The notes beneath the pieces were generated by a model. It ran no database searches. It was not told the origin of the DNA and saw nothing but the letters and a program-made list of their open reading frames with translations. Positions 45,767 to 59,739 of a stretch of DNA of 64,000 nucleotides are shown piece after piece. Numbering within the stretch: position 1 is the stretch's first letter; each line of letters starts with the position of its first letter. Made by a program: the position numbers and the translations under genes. The DNA is from Neoarius graeffei (lineage: Eukaryota; Chordata; Actinopteri; Siluriformes; Ariidae). The stretch spans positions 2,531,542 through 2,595,541 of the forward strand of contig NC_083583.1 of the NCBI RefSeq assembly GCF_027579695.1, in the 5' to 3' direction.

Positions 45767-46165
45767 TGAAAGGATCTGACGCACAGACAGACTCCCTCTG
45801 TCTGGAAGTGGAAAAAAGCAAAATGAAGCTCAGGAACATCAATAATTTAAGAAAATAATTAAAGCAGTAATTTCTATAATGATGTCCTGCATCAGCATAA
45901 CAGCCAACTAGGGATATATAAAATATATATGGAGGGGAAGAAGAGAGAAGGAGGAAAAAAAAAAAAAGCACAGAACATGGAGCACATAACACAGTCACTG
46001 TGTGTGTGTGTGTGTGTGTGTGTGTATACACACAAATGTGGTTTGCAAAATCAGACTGAGTGATTAACTGTAATCCCACAGGGAGAAGTTAAAACGGTCT
46101 GATCGGAGCTCGTCTGGTACAAAACAGGTTCTTTACTTTAAATCCATTAATTAACAGTCTGGCAC

Positions 46166-46199
<34 letters not shown>

Positions 46200-48341
46200 A
46201 AATGTAGCACTGCATCTCTCTGTCTTTCTCACAGAGTTCATTTTAAAAGAGCCAGGTAGTTTAATGGAACATGTGGTTAATTATTTAGTGAAATAAAAAC
46301 TAGGATTGACGCAAGCAAAATAAATGTAAAGTGATTTTTTTTTTGGGGGGGGGGGGGGAACACCCCATATGTGCATTGCACACAAAAATCAATACGATCA
46401 AAAACATCAGGGAACATCCAGACGGCCAAACCTTACGTACATTTATCAGATTATTTTATTCCCAGATATGCTCTTGTAAAGTCTGAGTTTGTTTTTATGA
46501 AACTTTTTCCTCATGGTGTAAAAACTCTACAGACAAACTGATTTTGAGACAGTGCCTTTCAATATTAGCTATGTAAATAGCTTCACTCTGATTGGCTGCA
46601 TCTTTAAATGAGAACTCCATCCATATTATCCACCTCCTCGGAATACGGATGGGAATTTTGGCTCTTTTCAGGGAGTCAGATCATTTGACTCAGTTCACCA
46701 ATAAGAGTCGACTCTTTCGGCTCCAAAACGACACTTTTCTTTCCGAAACCGGACATGTTTGTTATGACTGACGATTGTTTGTACTTGCCTACACATCGCA
46801 TATACTGTTGAATGAAACTCAATTCAAATTAACAAAATTGTTTTTATATTATATTTAAAACAGCAGTGTGTTGTGCGCACATTTACAAATATGTATTCAT
46901 TAATATTTTGGTGCCTGTTGCTGAAAATTGGATTGTATTCATCAAGGTTAAAATTAAGATCATTTTAAAAATCCAGATGATACTTTAATGAAACTTCAGT
47001 GCAGATGTGTAGCAAAAGATAAGGCTCGTGACTTGTTTACAAACGACACGACACCCACGGAAGTGTTTTGTTACGTTCTTCACACTGCTGTTTTGATGAT
47101 GACCTCCAGATGTTTGTGTACATATGAAACTACACACACATGCACGCACTGCCCATTTTAATAGGAACTCGCTGTTGGTTCTAAGATCCCTGTTCTTGGC
47201 TGCAGGAGTGGAACCCAACGTGTTCTTCTGCTGTTGCATGTGGACATGCTTTTCTGCTCACCACGGTTGTAAAGCATGATTATATACGAGTTACTATATC
47301 CTTCCTGGCAGCTCAAACCAAAAGCTGTCCATTTCCCTCTGACCCTCTCTTATCAACAAGGCGTTTGTTTCCACCCACAGAACTGTCGCTCACTCACTCA
47401 GTGTTTTTTGTTTTCTGCACCATTCTGTGTAAATTCTACAGACTGCTGCATGTGAAAACCCCAGGAGGAGATCAGCAGCTTATGAAATACTGGGATTAAA
47501 CTTCGGGGTTATGCGAGTGTTTAGTCAAGTACAGATGGAGTGACAATGAATAAAACAAGCTCCAGTCTGATGAATGATCCATGATGAAGGAGGAATGAGG
47601 GATTAGTCATGAAGCTGGAACGGAAACGCCATCAGTGCGTGTGAACGTCTTATACACATGGTGTAAATATACAGAAATAAAAATGTGCAGCGTTTACAAG
47701 AGCCTACAGGCGCCAGCAGGAAGACACGCACAGTTCGAAGAAAACTAGGAGCCGAATTTGCACCACTTGAACCCTGACCAGGTGATCAGTAAAGATGCTG
47801 TAAATGCAGCTTTCCTTTTTCCTGTAAGCTTCATATGCTCATTAAACTAAAAATGCTTTTTTACAACAAACAAACAAAAACATGCATACAAAACAAAACA
47901 AATAAACTTGTGTCCTGTGGAACCCATCGTCATCTCCACCAGGTGCCCTGTGAACCTTTCTGATGAAATGTTCTATGCCTCCTGTTACAGTGCGCCTCCT
48001 ATTTGTATCCGTTGGAACACACCGAGACTTTAGTTTTGTTAAAATCAGACTGTTCTGTATCTCGGTTATTCCCGTTAGACTGAGGTGATACTCAACACCT
48101 GGCTACACAAACAGCATCTCGTATTACTGCGTCTCATTAAAGCTCATAACTCAATCTTCCAGCTCCAAAAACTCGAAAGAACACACCCAATTAACTCACT
48201 TTCTATTCAGGAACTCAGGATGGTTTCCTCGACCCCGAGTTCAGGGAGTGACGTTAAATCAAAATGGCAGCTCACAGCACCAACAGGAAAGGCAACAGAA
48301 CTTCAGCTTTACATCAACATATAGATTTAACACGTGAATGT
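45767..48341. other. Non-coding, no exon recognised
   Basis: It includes (TG)n tracts at 46001-46024 and 46167-46196, a T10G14 run near 46337-46360, and a unit of the 75-bp repeat near 46670. Confidence 0.5.
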
Positions 48342-48353
48342 CTCACACTAATG

Positions 48354-48476
48354 ACCTGGCGACTTGTCCAGGGTGAACCCCGCCTTTCGCCTGTAGTCAG
48401 CTGGGATAGGCTCCAGCTCGCCTGCGACCCTGTAGAAGGATAAAGCGGCTACAGATAATGAGATGAGATGAGATGA
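48354..48476 (+). repeat. SINE 3' fragment with target duplication
   Basis: The SINE tail from ACCTGGCGACTTGTCCAGGG onward. CTCACACTAATG (12 bases, perfect) flanks it at 48342-48353 and 48477-48488. Confidence 0.93.
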
Positions 48477-48811
48477 CTCACACTAATGTGTAGTTTCCTC
48501 TAAATAGTGAACTGTAGTATCACTCACTGTTAGCTAGTTAGCTTGTTGCTCACAAATGATCAACAGAGAGATGTCCATGTTTCCCCCACCCCTTGAACAT
48601 GCAGAGGTTGATAAATGACATCATTCTGAGCTCAGACTTCCTGCTTGTGAGTGAAGGCAAGTGCAGCTTGCTCCACACGGGAGCAGATCAGAGCTAAAAT
48701 AATCCTTGCTAGAACTACGATGCTGTCTTTAGCCCTATTCAGACGGGATTAGAATTTACATCAGGACATGAAATCCAGCTTTTTTTGCTGTTCCCCCCAC
48801 CTTCCTCCTCT

Positions 48812-49735
48812 GAATCAGAATCACTTTTATTGCCAGGTATGTGAACACACACACACACACACGAGGAATTTGACTCCGGTTTCACTTAGCTCTCTTCGTA
48901 CAAACAGATAAAAAAAAGCTATGTACATGTAGAATCTTTTGGTGCAAAATGGTGCATAGTGCAAGGATGACTTAGTAAATATAAATACACAGTGAGCACA
49001 GAATGACGGTACGAGTGTGCAGATATTTCACAGTTGATGTTGCTGATATTTGAGTCTGGTTTCAGCTGTTCATCACAGAGACAGCCTGAGGGGAAAAAAC
49101 TGTTCTTGTGTCTGGTTGTTTTTGCGTACAGTGATCTGTAGCGTCTCCCAGAGGGGAGAAGTTTAAACAGTTTGTGACCAGGGTGTGATGGGTCCACGGA
49201 GATGTTACCTGCCCGTTTCCTGACTCTGGACAGGTACAGGTCTTGAATGGCGGGCAGGCTGACACCAATAATTTTCTCTGCAGACCTTATTGTCCGTTGC
49301 AGTCTGTTCTTCTCCTGCTTGGTGACCGATCCAAACCAAACAGTGCTGGAAGAGCAAAGAACAGACTGAATGATGGCAGAGTAGAATTGTGTCAGCAGCT
49401 CCTTAGGCAGGTTGAGCTTCCTGAGCTGGCGCAGAAAGTACAACCTCTGCTGGGCCTTTTTGATAATGGTGACTGTTGGTCTCCCACTTCAGGTCCTGGG
49501 AGATTGTGAAGTCCAGAAACCTGAAGGTTTCAACAGCAGTCAGTGTTGCTGGTGATGGGCGGCAGTGTGGGGGTGGGTGGGGGGCTCCTCCTAAAGTCCA
49601 CAGTCATCTCCACAGTTTTGAGCGTGTTCAGCTCTAGATTGTTCTGACTGCACCAACAGACCAGCCGTTCAACCTCCCGTCTGCACGCAGACTCATGAGT
49701 GAAACAAGTTTTTGACTCACACTGTAGCCATCACA
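48812..49735 (-). mobile_element. 5'-truncated L2/Rex1-like LINE, 3' part
   Basis: The minus strand carries the C-terminal end of a LINE RT, then a 3' end with a TTTATTGCCAGGTATGTG (plus-strand) tail found on many teleost non-LTR elements. A (CA)n run lies at 48844-48862. The upstream edge is approximate. Confidence 0.7.
48919..49443 (-). pseudogene. L2/Rex1-like RT C-terminal region
   Basis: Of 174 residues, the start YFLRQLRKLNLPKELLTQFY and the next block IIQSVLCSSSTVWFGS, NRLQRTIRSAEKIIG, DPSHPGHKLFKLLPSGRRYR and RHKNSFFPSG are the usual C-terminal features of CR1/L2/Rex1-type RTs. Upstream RT in a neighbouring frame (LVWCSQNNLELNTLKT) reaches about 49700. The catalytic YADD region is missing. 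Confidence 0.75.
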
Positions 49736-49885
49736 ATTTCAGTTTTGTCTGGAACAAACACCTGGTTGTTTTTATTAATGATATCAGGACATAAAGGGCA
49801 TGTCCAGATTTGCATATTTATAGATCCTGGTATTTTTTAACAAAGGTAAAGCCCATTTCAAATAAAATATATGTACATTAAAAAT

Positions 49886-50264
49886 GCGGCGGCACGGTGG
49901 TGTGGTGGTTAGCGCTGTCGCCTCACAGCAAGAAGGTCCGGGTTCGAGCCCCGTGGCCGGCGAGGGCCTTTCTGTGTGGAGTTTGCATGTTCTCCCCGTG
50001 TCCGCGTGGGTTTCCTCCGGGTGCTCCGGTTTCCCCCACAGTCCAAAGACATGCAGGTTAGGTTAACTGGTGACTCTAAATTGACCGTAGGTGTGAATGT
50101 GAGTGTGAATGGTTGTCTGTGTCTATGTGTCAGCCCTGTGATGACCTGGCGACTTGTCCAGGGTGAACCCCGCCTTTCGCCCGTAGTCAGCTGGGATAGG
50201 ATCCAGCTCGCCTGCGACCCTGTAGAACAGGATAAAGCGGCTACAGATAATGAGATGAGATGGT
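49886..50264 (+). repeat. tRNA-derived SINE, full length, copy 5
   Basis: Complete head with A-box-like and B-box sequence, body and tail ending GATAATGAGATGAGATG. No clear target duplication. Confidence 0.92.
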
Positions 50265-52660
50265 TCTCTCCCTCTCCCTCACACACACACACAGAGTAGT
50301 TGTACCTGTAATAGCAGGTGTACAGTCTGATCTTTAACCTGAGCAGCTGAGTTTTTCAACCTTTAACCCTCATCTCAGAAACCCCACTCTCACTGTAACA
50401 TGATGTTCCAACTACCTTTTCTTTCCCTCTTCATCCTGCTCACACTCCCCCCCCATTATGACCTCAAAATCAATTTCCCCTGAGTGGACCGCTGTTCATC
50501 TCTCTTTATTTTCAGCTCCTCAGCACATTTCGCTCAGATCCTCATTGTTCATATTTTGTACATTCACCTTCACTTTGCCTCAGTGTCCTTCTGCCTCCGT
50601 ATGCCCAGTCCACTGAGGATGCACGTCGCATTTTTTTTTGCTGACCTACAGCTTTACCAATTTTTTTTTTTTTTAAATCTGGCATAAAGAACTCAAACAA
50701 AATAAGACCCAAGAGAAGTCGAGTCACCCAGTAAATCATGGTTATAGGATTTATGGGGAGGAAAAAAACAATACCTTTTTAAATCCAACTCTATTTGGAT
50801 AAAAAGTCTTAAATGTGCATTTATTGTATTTTATCCAGGAAGTCAGTCAGTCAAATCATTGCACTATAAAAAGAATGACCACCATATGCTTCCTCTGACG
50901 TGCACGCGCGCACACACGGCTGTAGATCAGCAGTAACGGCATGCCATGAGTGCAGGAGAAACTCAGCCGTTTGCTCTGGCGGCTCATAAATAAAGTGCAG
51001 CCGCAGGTGATAATGGACTCGTTTAGAGCAGACGCCACGATGGAACCTGTGCTAATGGGAGCTCTTTAAACAGGTCAGGGTTCAGGCGATGGCAAAGGGA
51101 CAATCGTTTATATTTATTCTATACAGCCACGGTGACTGATGTGGCTTAAACTCCAGCAGCCATGTGCACCAGCTGAACCCAAGTTCAATCAAAAGTGGCA
51201 AAAAATAAATAAGTAAATAAAAATAACCTCACCCATGCAGCCCTGAACTGTTTATATCATCTTTATAATTAACACATGAGCTTTCATGGACATGTTGCTG
51301 TGTTTTCACTTTGCTTAACGGTTTCCTACATTACCCACAATGCTGTGCTGACAGCAGTGCAGCAGGATTTCCACCCTCGCTACAGCTCGAACCGCAAACA
51401 GTGATGCAGCAGTGCTTTAGTCTGCACAGCTCTCACCTGTTCATCTGTACACTCAGCTCAAACATCAGCTTCCACACCAACACTCTTCATGTCCTACATC
51501 ACTAACCAGCAGAGGCTCAGATATCGTACAGAGTGCAGTGTTTACGCCAATGTCTACACTATGTCGACACTGGATTTCTCATTAATACGATGCTGAACGT
51601 CACCAGAAAATTAGAGATTTTGATCATAAAGATACTATTAATCAGTAGTGCTTACTGAGAAAAAAAAAAATACAGCACCGTTTTACATTTTACTCATCAT
51701 TTACTTTCCATTCTGCTTGAAAGTGCATCAGTGAGCAAGCAACAGACAGACAGACAGACAGACAGACGTCAGAAACAAAAGAATCAGGCCAAAATATTTG
51801 AACCTCGCTGGAGGAGCAGCCGAGAATCTCAGAAGCAAAACAATCAATTTCACACCAGCTTTAACCCAGATGGAGCGAGTGCAAGCTACCGGAGCTCATT
51901 TACACACACACACACACACCTCTGAGATCTGAGACTTAACTCTGTGTGTGCGCGCCTGTTAATACCACTAAGCTTGCTTTCATCAGAACCAGACACCCTG
52001 TACACAACTCTGAACAGATGAGCACAGATACAACCTCATTAATCACTCTGATTGGCTCCACCCCTCCTGGAGGAAAGGGGGTGTGGCGACATCTGTGTGG
52101 ATGAGCTGGCATCTGGACAGATGTTGGAAGGATGCTGATGCACTATGAAAAGTACAACTGCAAAAGATAGTGCACCCTTATGGAATCAGTGAAAAATGTA
52201 CATTTTAAACATAAATAAATAACTCAAATGCTGAATAAATAAGTTTAATACAGTGTAAATGGGTGTGTCAGAGAGGAGATGCTTCTGGGGCTTTGAGGGA
52301 AGTTATCGAGTTCCTAGCACAGGTATACAATACAGATGTTAAATGTCACATGACTTACTAATCATTTGATCAAATAGTTATGGACTTTACAGTTCAAAGC
52401 AGCTCAGATCCGAATCTCGATTCCTGAAATAAAAATAACGCTCTGTTCTCGGAGTCATCACTCGAGGCCGCTCATTCGCATTCGGGTTGCTCATCTGTGA
52501 AGCCGTTAACACTCAGATCCCCGTGTGTGCGCTATAGTAACAGTCCTGATGGTGGTGGTGGTGGGGGGAGAGCAGCAGTGAGAGAGAGAGAGAGAGAAAC
52601 AGACGATGCAGTGAACACAGAGCTAGGATGGATGTAAGGAATAAAAAGTGTGTGTGAGAG
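50265..52660. other. Non-coding, no gene recognised
   Basis: It contains short (CA)n and (GACA)n tracts (51749-51769 and 51902-51919), T-rich runs (50630-50673) and a (GTG)n/(GA)n patch (52548-52597). No splice-framed coding text was seen. Confidence 0.5.
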
Positions 52661-52666
52661 AACAGT

Positions 52667-53080
52667 AAAATACAGGGTGGTGTGATGAAGCAGTTACTGT
52701 TACCACATGTTGATTATTTTCCAATCACAGCACACCCTGGAGTGTTTTATTCCTCTTACATCACAGCAACTTCCCAACAATTACAATATTTAAAAATGTA
52801 TTAAAAGATGAACAGCTCAGTTTTTATCCATTTATAGCTATATTTAATGTTGTGGAATGTCTAAGAAACAAGTTCTTACTTGCGTTATAGCAGCTATAAA
52901 CAAACAGTCATTCCCTCACCAATCTCTCTTTTTCCTTTAAGGTAATAAAGAAAAACAAAAAAATAAAAGTAGTTTGTTATGCAGGTTATTGAGACATGAA
53001 AAGAACCGTAAACTCCTCTGTCCTGTGGAAAACCTAAGTTTACAGCTTTAGCACGGACAGTGGAGATTCCTTCCAAAAAT
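52667..53080 (-). repeat. Unclassified MITE-like repeat, copy B
   Basis: This is the inverted counterpart of 37640-37975: CAGTTACTGTTACCA, GGAGTGTTTTATTCCTCTTA, TATAGCAGCTATAAACAAAC and GTAAACTCCTCTGTCC match the complement of copy A. Edges are approximate. Confidence 0.6.
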
Positions 53081-54463
53081 GTTACATAAACACATTTCTC
53101 CTGAGAGAAAACTTCACCTTTATTTAACCAGGAGTAAGAAACTCACTGAAACTAAAAATCTCTTTTCCAAGAGCGTCATGGCCAAGACAGCAAAACTTGA
53201 ACAGATTTAAAAAAAAAAAAAAAGTATTGATCAGTGGAGTGTCTGCTGTACGAGACCCTGCGAATGAGCTGTTGCTGTAGAAACGAAAACAAGGCCTTTA
53301 CACACTGGGTATGACATTAAGTTGCGATATGAAAAATTAATGTGCAAAATTTTTGTGCACAAAGTCTGATGTGTATTTAATATTTCACATTTTATTTCAT
53401 ACTCGTTTCACACGGTGACCATCACTGCGCTCAAGAAAGAGAATGTTTTGGGTTCACCAGTTATTCGAACAGGAAGAGCTTCATAATCTCGCTCAAAAGT
53501 TGCAGATGTACCACGACAGATTCAGACAATATTTTACAACAATTGTGGTGGAGTTCAAGGCTGTTTTGCGTATCCTGGCTCCTCACCTGAGGAGACTACA
53601 GAGAGCACACTGATCCTGAACCTCAGTACGTGAACACCTTTCCTTGTAGCAGGCTCGTCAGTCAGCCAGTATAAACTCTCCTACCTCTGGAAAGTTATTT
53701 AGCTTGATTGTATAACTGCCTTATGTTATAACCATCAAACCTTTCTGATCTGCATTCATTCCAACTGTCCTGTTATTTCTCAACAATAGGGCACTTTACT
53801 GGACGAGGAGTTCACTCATTTCCAGACAAGATGTCCCTCCTTTAGACGTCAGGAACCCTCATTTGATTGTTCAGGCGATCATTTTCGCAACAAACTCGAC
53901 TGACCCGGATTTATTTTTCATCATATTAAATTTCTTTCTTGGTCTGTAGAGACTAAGAATACCACATGTCTTTAATGACCCATGTGATTTCATGCGAATA
54001 TTTCACTCAAAAAATAAATTTAAAAAAATTCAGACTTTGTGTGCAGAGGAAATTTCAAAGGAGTGGATTAATACACACTGTGCTAACGTCAGCGCCGCTG
54101 CTGCAAACTGAACTAACTAATCGTGAAGGAAAGCCGAGCCATTTCATCCAGTCAGGGCTCTATTTCTGGCCTCACACACGCTCCTGGACATACTGGTTGA
54201 ATAGCACAGCGACAAAGATCAATCTGAGGAAGAAAGTAAAAAAGTGAAATGGGGAAGGAGAGAGATAGAGACACACAGAAGAGAAAACAGTGAGTCAGGG
54301 TCAGGAAAGCGCAACAATTTCAGTATCAATCACACTTTGTTCTTGCTCCTGGTCCTCCAGCCCCGCCCGCATCGACCCATTTGTCCCAGCAGTTATAAAA
54401 GAACTGCATCAATCTCCCAGTTCCTGTCTGATACCTCAGGATGGCTGCAAGCACACTGGTACA

Positions 54464-54499
<36 letters not shown>

Positions 54500-55171
54500 T
54501 GTGCATCTTCGTCCCTGAGACCAATGTAATACGGATCCCAATTCATTGCCAATGATGCATTAAAAGATATATACATATAAAGTAACTGCTAATACGATAC
54601 AATTTCAGCCCTATTCAACGTGATGCAAAAGAATATGATGCTATACGGTACAGTATACAATATGGTATAGTGTTTGATTTTCTTTGGTCTTCTTAACACT
54701 TAATGGTTAAGCAACTGAAGGATGTCTCAGCAGGTAAGATAACTCCGCACTGGGCAGAAAGCAGAGCTGCTGCATCTACAGGAACAGTAAAAATAAAAAC
54801 CCTTCACAAACATGTCTTTTATACCAGCTTTTGTATGGGGGGGGGGTAAACTAAATAGGGATTTTTATTTTGAAATAACGTTAAGCCACGCCTCCAACTC
54901 ATGTGAGACTTGGTGAGTGACAGCAGTGTGATTGTGAGCATGCTTAAACACTTGAGTGGAGGAATCAATCCAAGTATTAAATTATTGGTCACATTTCTAA
55001 ATAATAAAGGCATCGGGCCTATTATAATAAAAACTTATCGGATTTTACCAATGCAAAGATGTTACAAGTTCATTCCAAATTGTATCCGATGCACTTTTTT
55101 TTTTTGGTCAGGGCAATTGCATCCTGACCTTTTGAATCAATATGCTGTTGTGAATCGGTAAATCTTACCAT

Positions 55172-55172
<1 letters not shown>
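53081..55172. other. Non-coding, no gene recognised
   Basis: A (CA)n tract lies at 54463-54496. Frames here have no recognisable protein content. Confidence 0.5.

Positions 55173-55206
<34 letters not shown>
55173..55206 (+). repeat. (CA)n microsatellite
   Basis: About 17 CA units, 38 bases left of the Tc1 copy. Confidence 0.93.
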
Positions 55207-55210
<4 letters not shown>

Positions 55211-55244
55211 CCGGTACTTAGACATTGTACACAGCTGGCTTATA

Positions 55245-56846
55245 CAGTGGGGCAAAAAAGTATTTAGTCAGCCACCAATTGTGCAAGTTCTCCCACTTAA
55301 AAAGTTGAGAGAGGCCTGTAATTTTCATCATAGGTACACTTCAACTATGAGAGACAGAATGGGGGGAAAGAATCCAGGAAATCACATTGTAGGATTTTTA
55401 ATGAATTAATTGGTAAATTCCTCAGTAAAATAAGTATTTGGTCACCTACAAACAAGCAAGATTTCTGGCTCTCACAGACCTGTAACAACTTCTTTAAGAG
55501 GCTCCTCTGTCCTCCACTCGTTACCTGTATTAATGGCACCTGTTTGAACTCGTTATCAGTATAAGACACCTGTCCACAACCTCAAACAGTCACACTCCAA
55601 ACTCCACTATGGCCAAGACCAAAGAGCTGTCAAAGGACACCAGAAACAAAATTGTAGACCTGCACCAGGCTGGGAAGACTGAATCTGCAATAGGTAAGCA
55701 GCTTGGCGTGAAGAAATCAACTGTGGGAGCAATTATTAGAAAATGGAAGACATACAAGACCACTGATAATCTCCCTCGATCTGGGGCTCCACGCAAGATC
55801 TCACCCCGTGGGGTCAAAATGATCACAAGAACGGTGAGCAAAAATCCCAGAACCACACGGGGGGACCTAGTGAATGACCTGCAGAGAGCTGGGACCAAAG
55901 TAACAAAGGCTACCATCAGTAACACACTACGCCGCCAGGGACTCAAATCCTGCAGTGCCAGACGTGTCCCCCTGCTTAAGCCAGTACATGTCCAGGCCCG
56001 TCTGAAGTTTGCTAGAGAGCATTTGGATGATCCAGAAGAGGATTGGGAGAATGTCATATGGTCAGATGAAACCAAAATAGAACTTTTTGGTAAAAACTCA
56101 ACTTGTCGTGTTTGGAGGAGAAAGAATCCTGAGTTGCATCCAAAGAACACCATACCTACTGTGAAGCATGGGGGTGGAAACATCATGCTTTGGGGCTGTT
56201 TTTCTGCAAAGGGACCAGGACGACTGATCCGTGTAAAGGAAAGAATGAATGGGGCCATGTATCATGAGATTTTGAGTGAAAACCTCCTTCCATCAGCAAG
56301 GGCATTGAAGATGAAACGTGGCTGGGTCTTTCAGCATGACAATGATCCCAAACACACCGCCCGGGCAACGAAGGAGTGGCTTCGTAAGAAGCATTTCAAG
56401 GTCCTGGAGTGGCCTAGCCAGTCTCCAGATCTCAACCCCATAGAAAATCTTTGGAGGGAGTTGAAAGTCCGTGTTGTCCAGCGACAGCCCCAAAACATCA
56501 CTGCTCTAGAGGAGATCTGCATGGAGGAATGGGCCAAAATACCAGCAACAGTGTGTGAAAACCTTGTGAAGACTTACAGAAAACGTTTGACCTCTGTCAT
56601 TGCCAACAAAGGGTATATAACAAAGTATTGAGATGAACTTTTGTTATTGACCAAATACTTATTTTCCACCATAATTTGCAAATAAATTCTTTAAAAATCA
56701 GACAATGTGATTTTCTGGATTTTTTTTTCTCATTTTGTCTCTCATAGTTGAAGTGTACCTATGATGAAAATTACAGGCCTCTCTCATCTTTTTAAGTGGG
56801 AGAACTTGCACAATTGGTGACTGACTAAATATTTTTTGCCCCACTG
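55245..56846 (+). mobile_element. Tc1/mariner transposon, copy 2, complete
   Basis: The ends are CAGTGGGGCAAAAAAGTATT and AATATTTTTTGCCCCACTG, flanked by TA at 55243-55244 and 56847-56848. Terminal inverted repeats of over 100 bases match copy 1. Length is 1602 bases against 1604 for copy 1, and it lies in the opposite orientation. Both have an open 340-codon ORF. Confidence 0.96.
55609..56631 (+). CDS. Tc1-family transposase, 340 aa, open
   Basis: Cuts and reinserts the element at TA sites by a DDE mechanism. The N-terminal paired-type helix-turn-helix ([20 protein letters not shown], then [20 protein letters not shown]) is complete. Asp153 ([11 protein letters not shown]), Asp244 ([11 protein letters not shown]) and Glu279 ([10 protein letters not shown]) form the DD34E triad. 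About 10 of 340 residues differ from copy 1. Where the copies differ, this one often has the residue I would expect for the family (Gly33 and Arg108), which suggests copy 1 carries more changes. Function cannot be judged without a consensus. Confidence 0.96.
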   Translation: MAKTKELSKDTRNKIVDLHQAGKTESAIGKQLGVKKSTVGAIIRKWKTYKTTDNLPRSGAPRKISPRGVKMITRTVSKNPRTTRGDLVNDLQRAGTKVTKATISNTLRRQGLKSCSARRVPLLKPVHVQARLKFAREHLDDPEEDWENVIWSDETKIELFGKNSTCRVWRRKNPELHPKNTIPTVKHGGGNIMLWGCFSAKGPGRLIRVKERMNGAMYHEILSENLLPSARALKMKRGWVFQHDNDPKHTARATKEWLRKKHFKVLEWPSQSPDLNPIENLWRELKVRVVQRQPQNITALEEICMEEWAKIPATVCENLVKTYRKRLTSVIANKGYITKY

Positions 56847-56848
56847 TA

Positions 56849-57759
56849 AATATCAGATTTCTACCCAATTTGATTTTGACTCCTAAGGCAATAAGATCAC
56901 TGAATACGCTACAACACGATACAGCCGTGTGACCAGCTTTGTTCAATAGTCGATATATTTTGACTAAGTTTCTTCTGCTTCCAAGGCCAAAAACATCTGC
57001 TCCGCGTTTCAGCAAAATCACCTTTTCTTCTCAAGTTTCTTACTTCTAGCCTGTTTATTTACGTCAGGTTAAAAATATGAAACATGGTCATTTCTCCATT
57101 TTTTTAATTAAATGGTCACCACGATTCATTTCAGTCGCTGCCTTAAAAATAAATAAATAAAATATCGTCACATCCATCCTAATCTTTGAACTGTTACACT
57201 GCTGATGTAGAGTTCCTGTCTGATGCATAACAGCAGCAGCTTGGTACAGTGGGCGGAGTCTCTCTGAAGAGAGATTAGGGATAAAATTAGCTCATGTTTA
57301 AAAGTCACTCATATTCTGTAAAGCTGCTTTGTGACAACGTCTACTGTTAGAAGTGCTATACAAATAAACTTGACTTGAAGAGTATGGCGCAGAGACTAGT
57401 GAATGACTATCAGTAAACAACGACCCCAATTAACACGAAGTCAAGGGAGAAAATAACACACACGGTACTGTTTGTTCTTGAGGTCAGTGACAAGAACTGA
57501 ATAATCTGGACTGACTCTGGGCTTGGATGAGGGGCGGGGTTTACAATCACAAATTTGCTTTCATGTACAAGAATTCCTTCTGGACCACAGACCAATTGGA
57601 CAATTCCATAGGTGACGTCTGTGCAATGCAGGTTTGCAAAACAGTAATGATCCTGCTTGTTGTTGGGTTTTTTTTTTGGGGGGGGTCACACGACCGTCTC
57701 ACAAAAACACTATATTAATCAACTGGTATAAAAACGCAAGCCCATGGTAGAGAGACAGA
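56849..57759. other. Non-coding, with a repeat tail
   Basis: 57316-57378 (CTGTAAAGCTGCTTTGTGAC to AATAAACTTGACTTGAA) is a common 3'-tail fragment in fish genomes. A T10G8 run lies at 57667-57684. Otherwise nothing is recognised. Confidence 0.5.
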
Positions 57760-59739
57760 TTTATTATGAACGCTCTGTACAAACGTTCCTGGTGTTTTCC
57801 AACATCCTTCTCTAAGGTCAAAAAGAACAGAAAAACAAAACAATGATCAAATTGTTCTTCTCATCTTTGAGAACAGGTATTCCATGAAATATGCTTGCGC
57901 GTGTTCTTTCACACAAACCAGGGCTTACATTCTTAAAACTCATGACAAAACAGTAAACAAGCAGCTTATTTACATTAAAATGGCTGTGGCTCTGCTTCAC
58001 AATTCACATCAGGCCAGTGATACGGTCTTTACACATACAGCGTGACATGAATAAATGATGTGAAAGTTGGGGGTGGGAGGAGACAAAATAAATAAATAGA
58101 TAGATAACCCACACATCGACGACTTTAGCGCAACATTAACATAAAACACGATTATGTGAGTATTCCACAAAAACAATTACATGGTACATCCTCTCCTGAG
58201 CAGTAGATGAGAAGGCAGGGCATTTCACTGCTTGGTTCAGGAGATACAGAGACTGATAGCAAGTTTCACCACCTCACAAAGGCAGCTACAGACCATGGAT
58301 TGGGGACACACTACTGTTTTCAGGACCCAGATCCTTTCCTTACCCCCCGACACTCTCTTTAAAGAAAGTCATTATCTTTATAATTTTTGTTCCCTTGTAA
58401 AACAGTGCTGGGTTTTGACACAAAAGGTACCAATCATCCAAGACTATTAAATGCCTACTGAGTATCTGGACACCCTACATACTAGTTTTTGCGCACTAAT
58501 GGTATGGAAGTACGCGTATTCAGATGCATTTGAACTGAATAAGAGACTCCAAGCCTGACACCTCAAGCCAGAACGTTTCCACAACCTGCACCCTGATTGG
58601 TTGAATGTGTTCCTTTCACAGACAAATATTAGGAAAACTCAAACCTGTTTAAAAAACAAAACCTTGCTTTCATGAACATTCACCTTTGATGGGACAGTCA
58701 GGATAGTTGTTGGATAAATAAATAAATTATTATTCATAAACTGCGACATTGTGTGTGTGTGTGTGTGTGTAAGATCTTTGTACTTTCCACAGCTGTGAGC
58801 ACGCAAGGGTCTGCTTGGGTCCATATGACAAATTTCATCAAAAGGTGTACAAGAGATTCTGTACGGATACCCACATACCCGAGGGCACCTGTGCGCAGGC
58901 GCTGGAGGGCCGTCACAATCCCTTCTGTACAATTCGGCTTTAGAACAATATCAAGATGATCAAATGTGCGGCAATGTGTGGTGGGAAATGTAGATCTACG
59001 TGTCCAAGTGGACGAGACAGTAGTATAATAAGAACAGCGACACGTCCGTGGTATCTGCAGCCACCTACATGCACATCTGCAAGGGTGGGTAACTGAGCCA
59101 TAACCCAGCGAACTACATAAAGGGTGTCATGCATACTTCATACAATCTGCCAGAAAGTAGAGCGTGAATGAACATTAACGACAAGAAAACATGACTGCAA
59201 GTTTAAAAAAATAAATACATAAAAGCTGAGATATAAACAATGATACAATTCTGATCTGAAAAGGAGATTAGAAAAGGGAGAGAAATTAGAAGCGGAACAA
59301 GACGACACACAAGCACTTCTTTAAACTTTGTCCAATCATGTTAAAATGAGAGATGTTTTGCAGAGCTGGACACCACTGAAGATTTAAAAACACCATAGAA
59401 ACAATAAACACTCCACTAACACACTGAACCAACCTTTCGTTAATCCGGGATCTGGCATTGAAATAAATTATCGACAAATCACTGCATGGAAAACGTGACT
59501 CTTCACCTCATCTGGAGTACGAGCGGAGAGAAAGGAGGAGGTGACTCGGGATGATCAGAGCACAATGATCTCATACTATAAATCTCTACCAGCGCTAACA
59601 AGAGCTCACAGATATACAAGTGCTCACGCTTCCCCTCTCTCTCAAACACCTCAATCAGTGCTATATCAATCACACATACACACACTTCATGAAGATCTCC
59701 TCCAACTCCAACCCAGCACCTGATCAGGTTCATTCCCAC
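57760..59739 (-). other. Possible long 3' UTR of an unidentified minus-strand gene
   Basis: A minus-strand AATAAA (57760-57765) ends a 2-kb stretch that looks largely free of the repeats found elsewhere in the window, apart from a (TG)n tract near 58750. It lies directly downstream of the candidate exon at 59740-59796. This is inference from composition and position only. Confidence 0.25.
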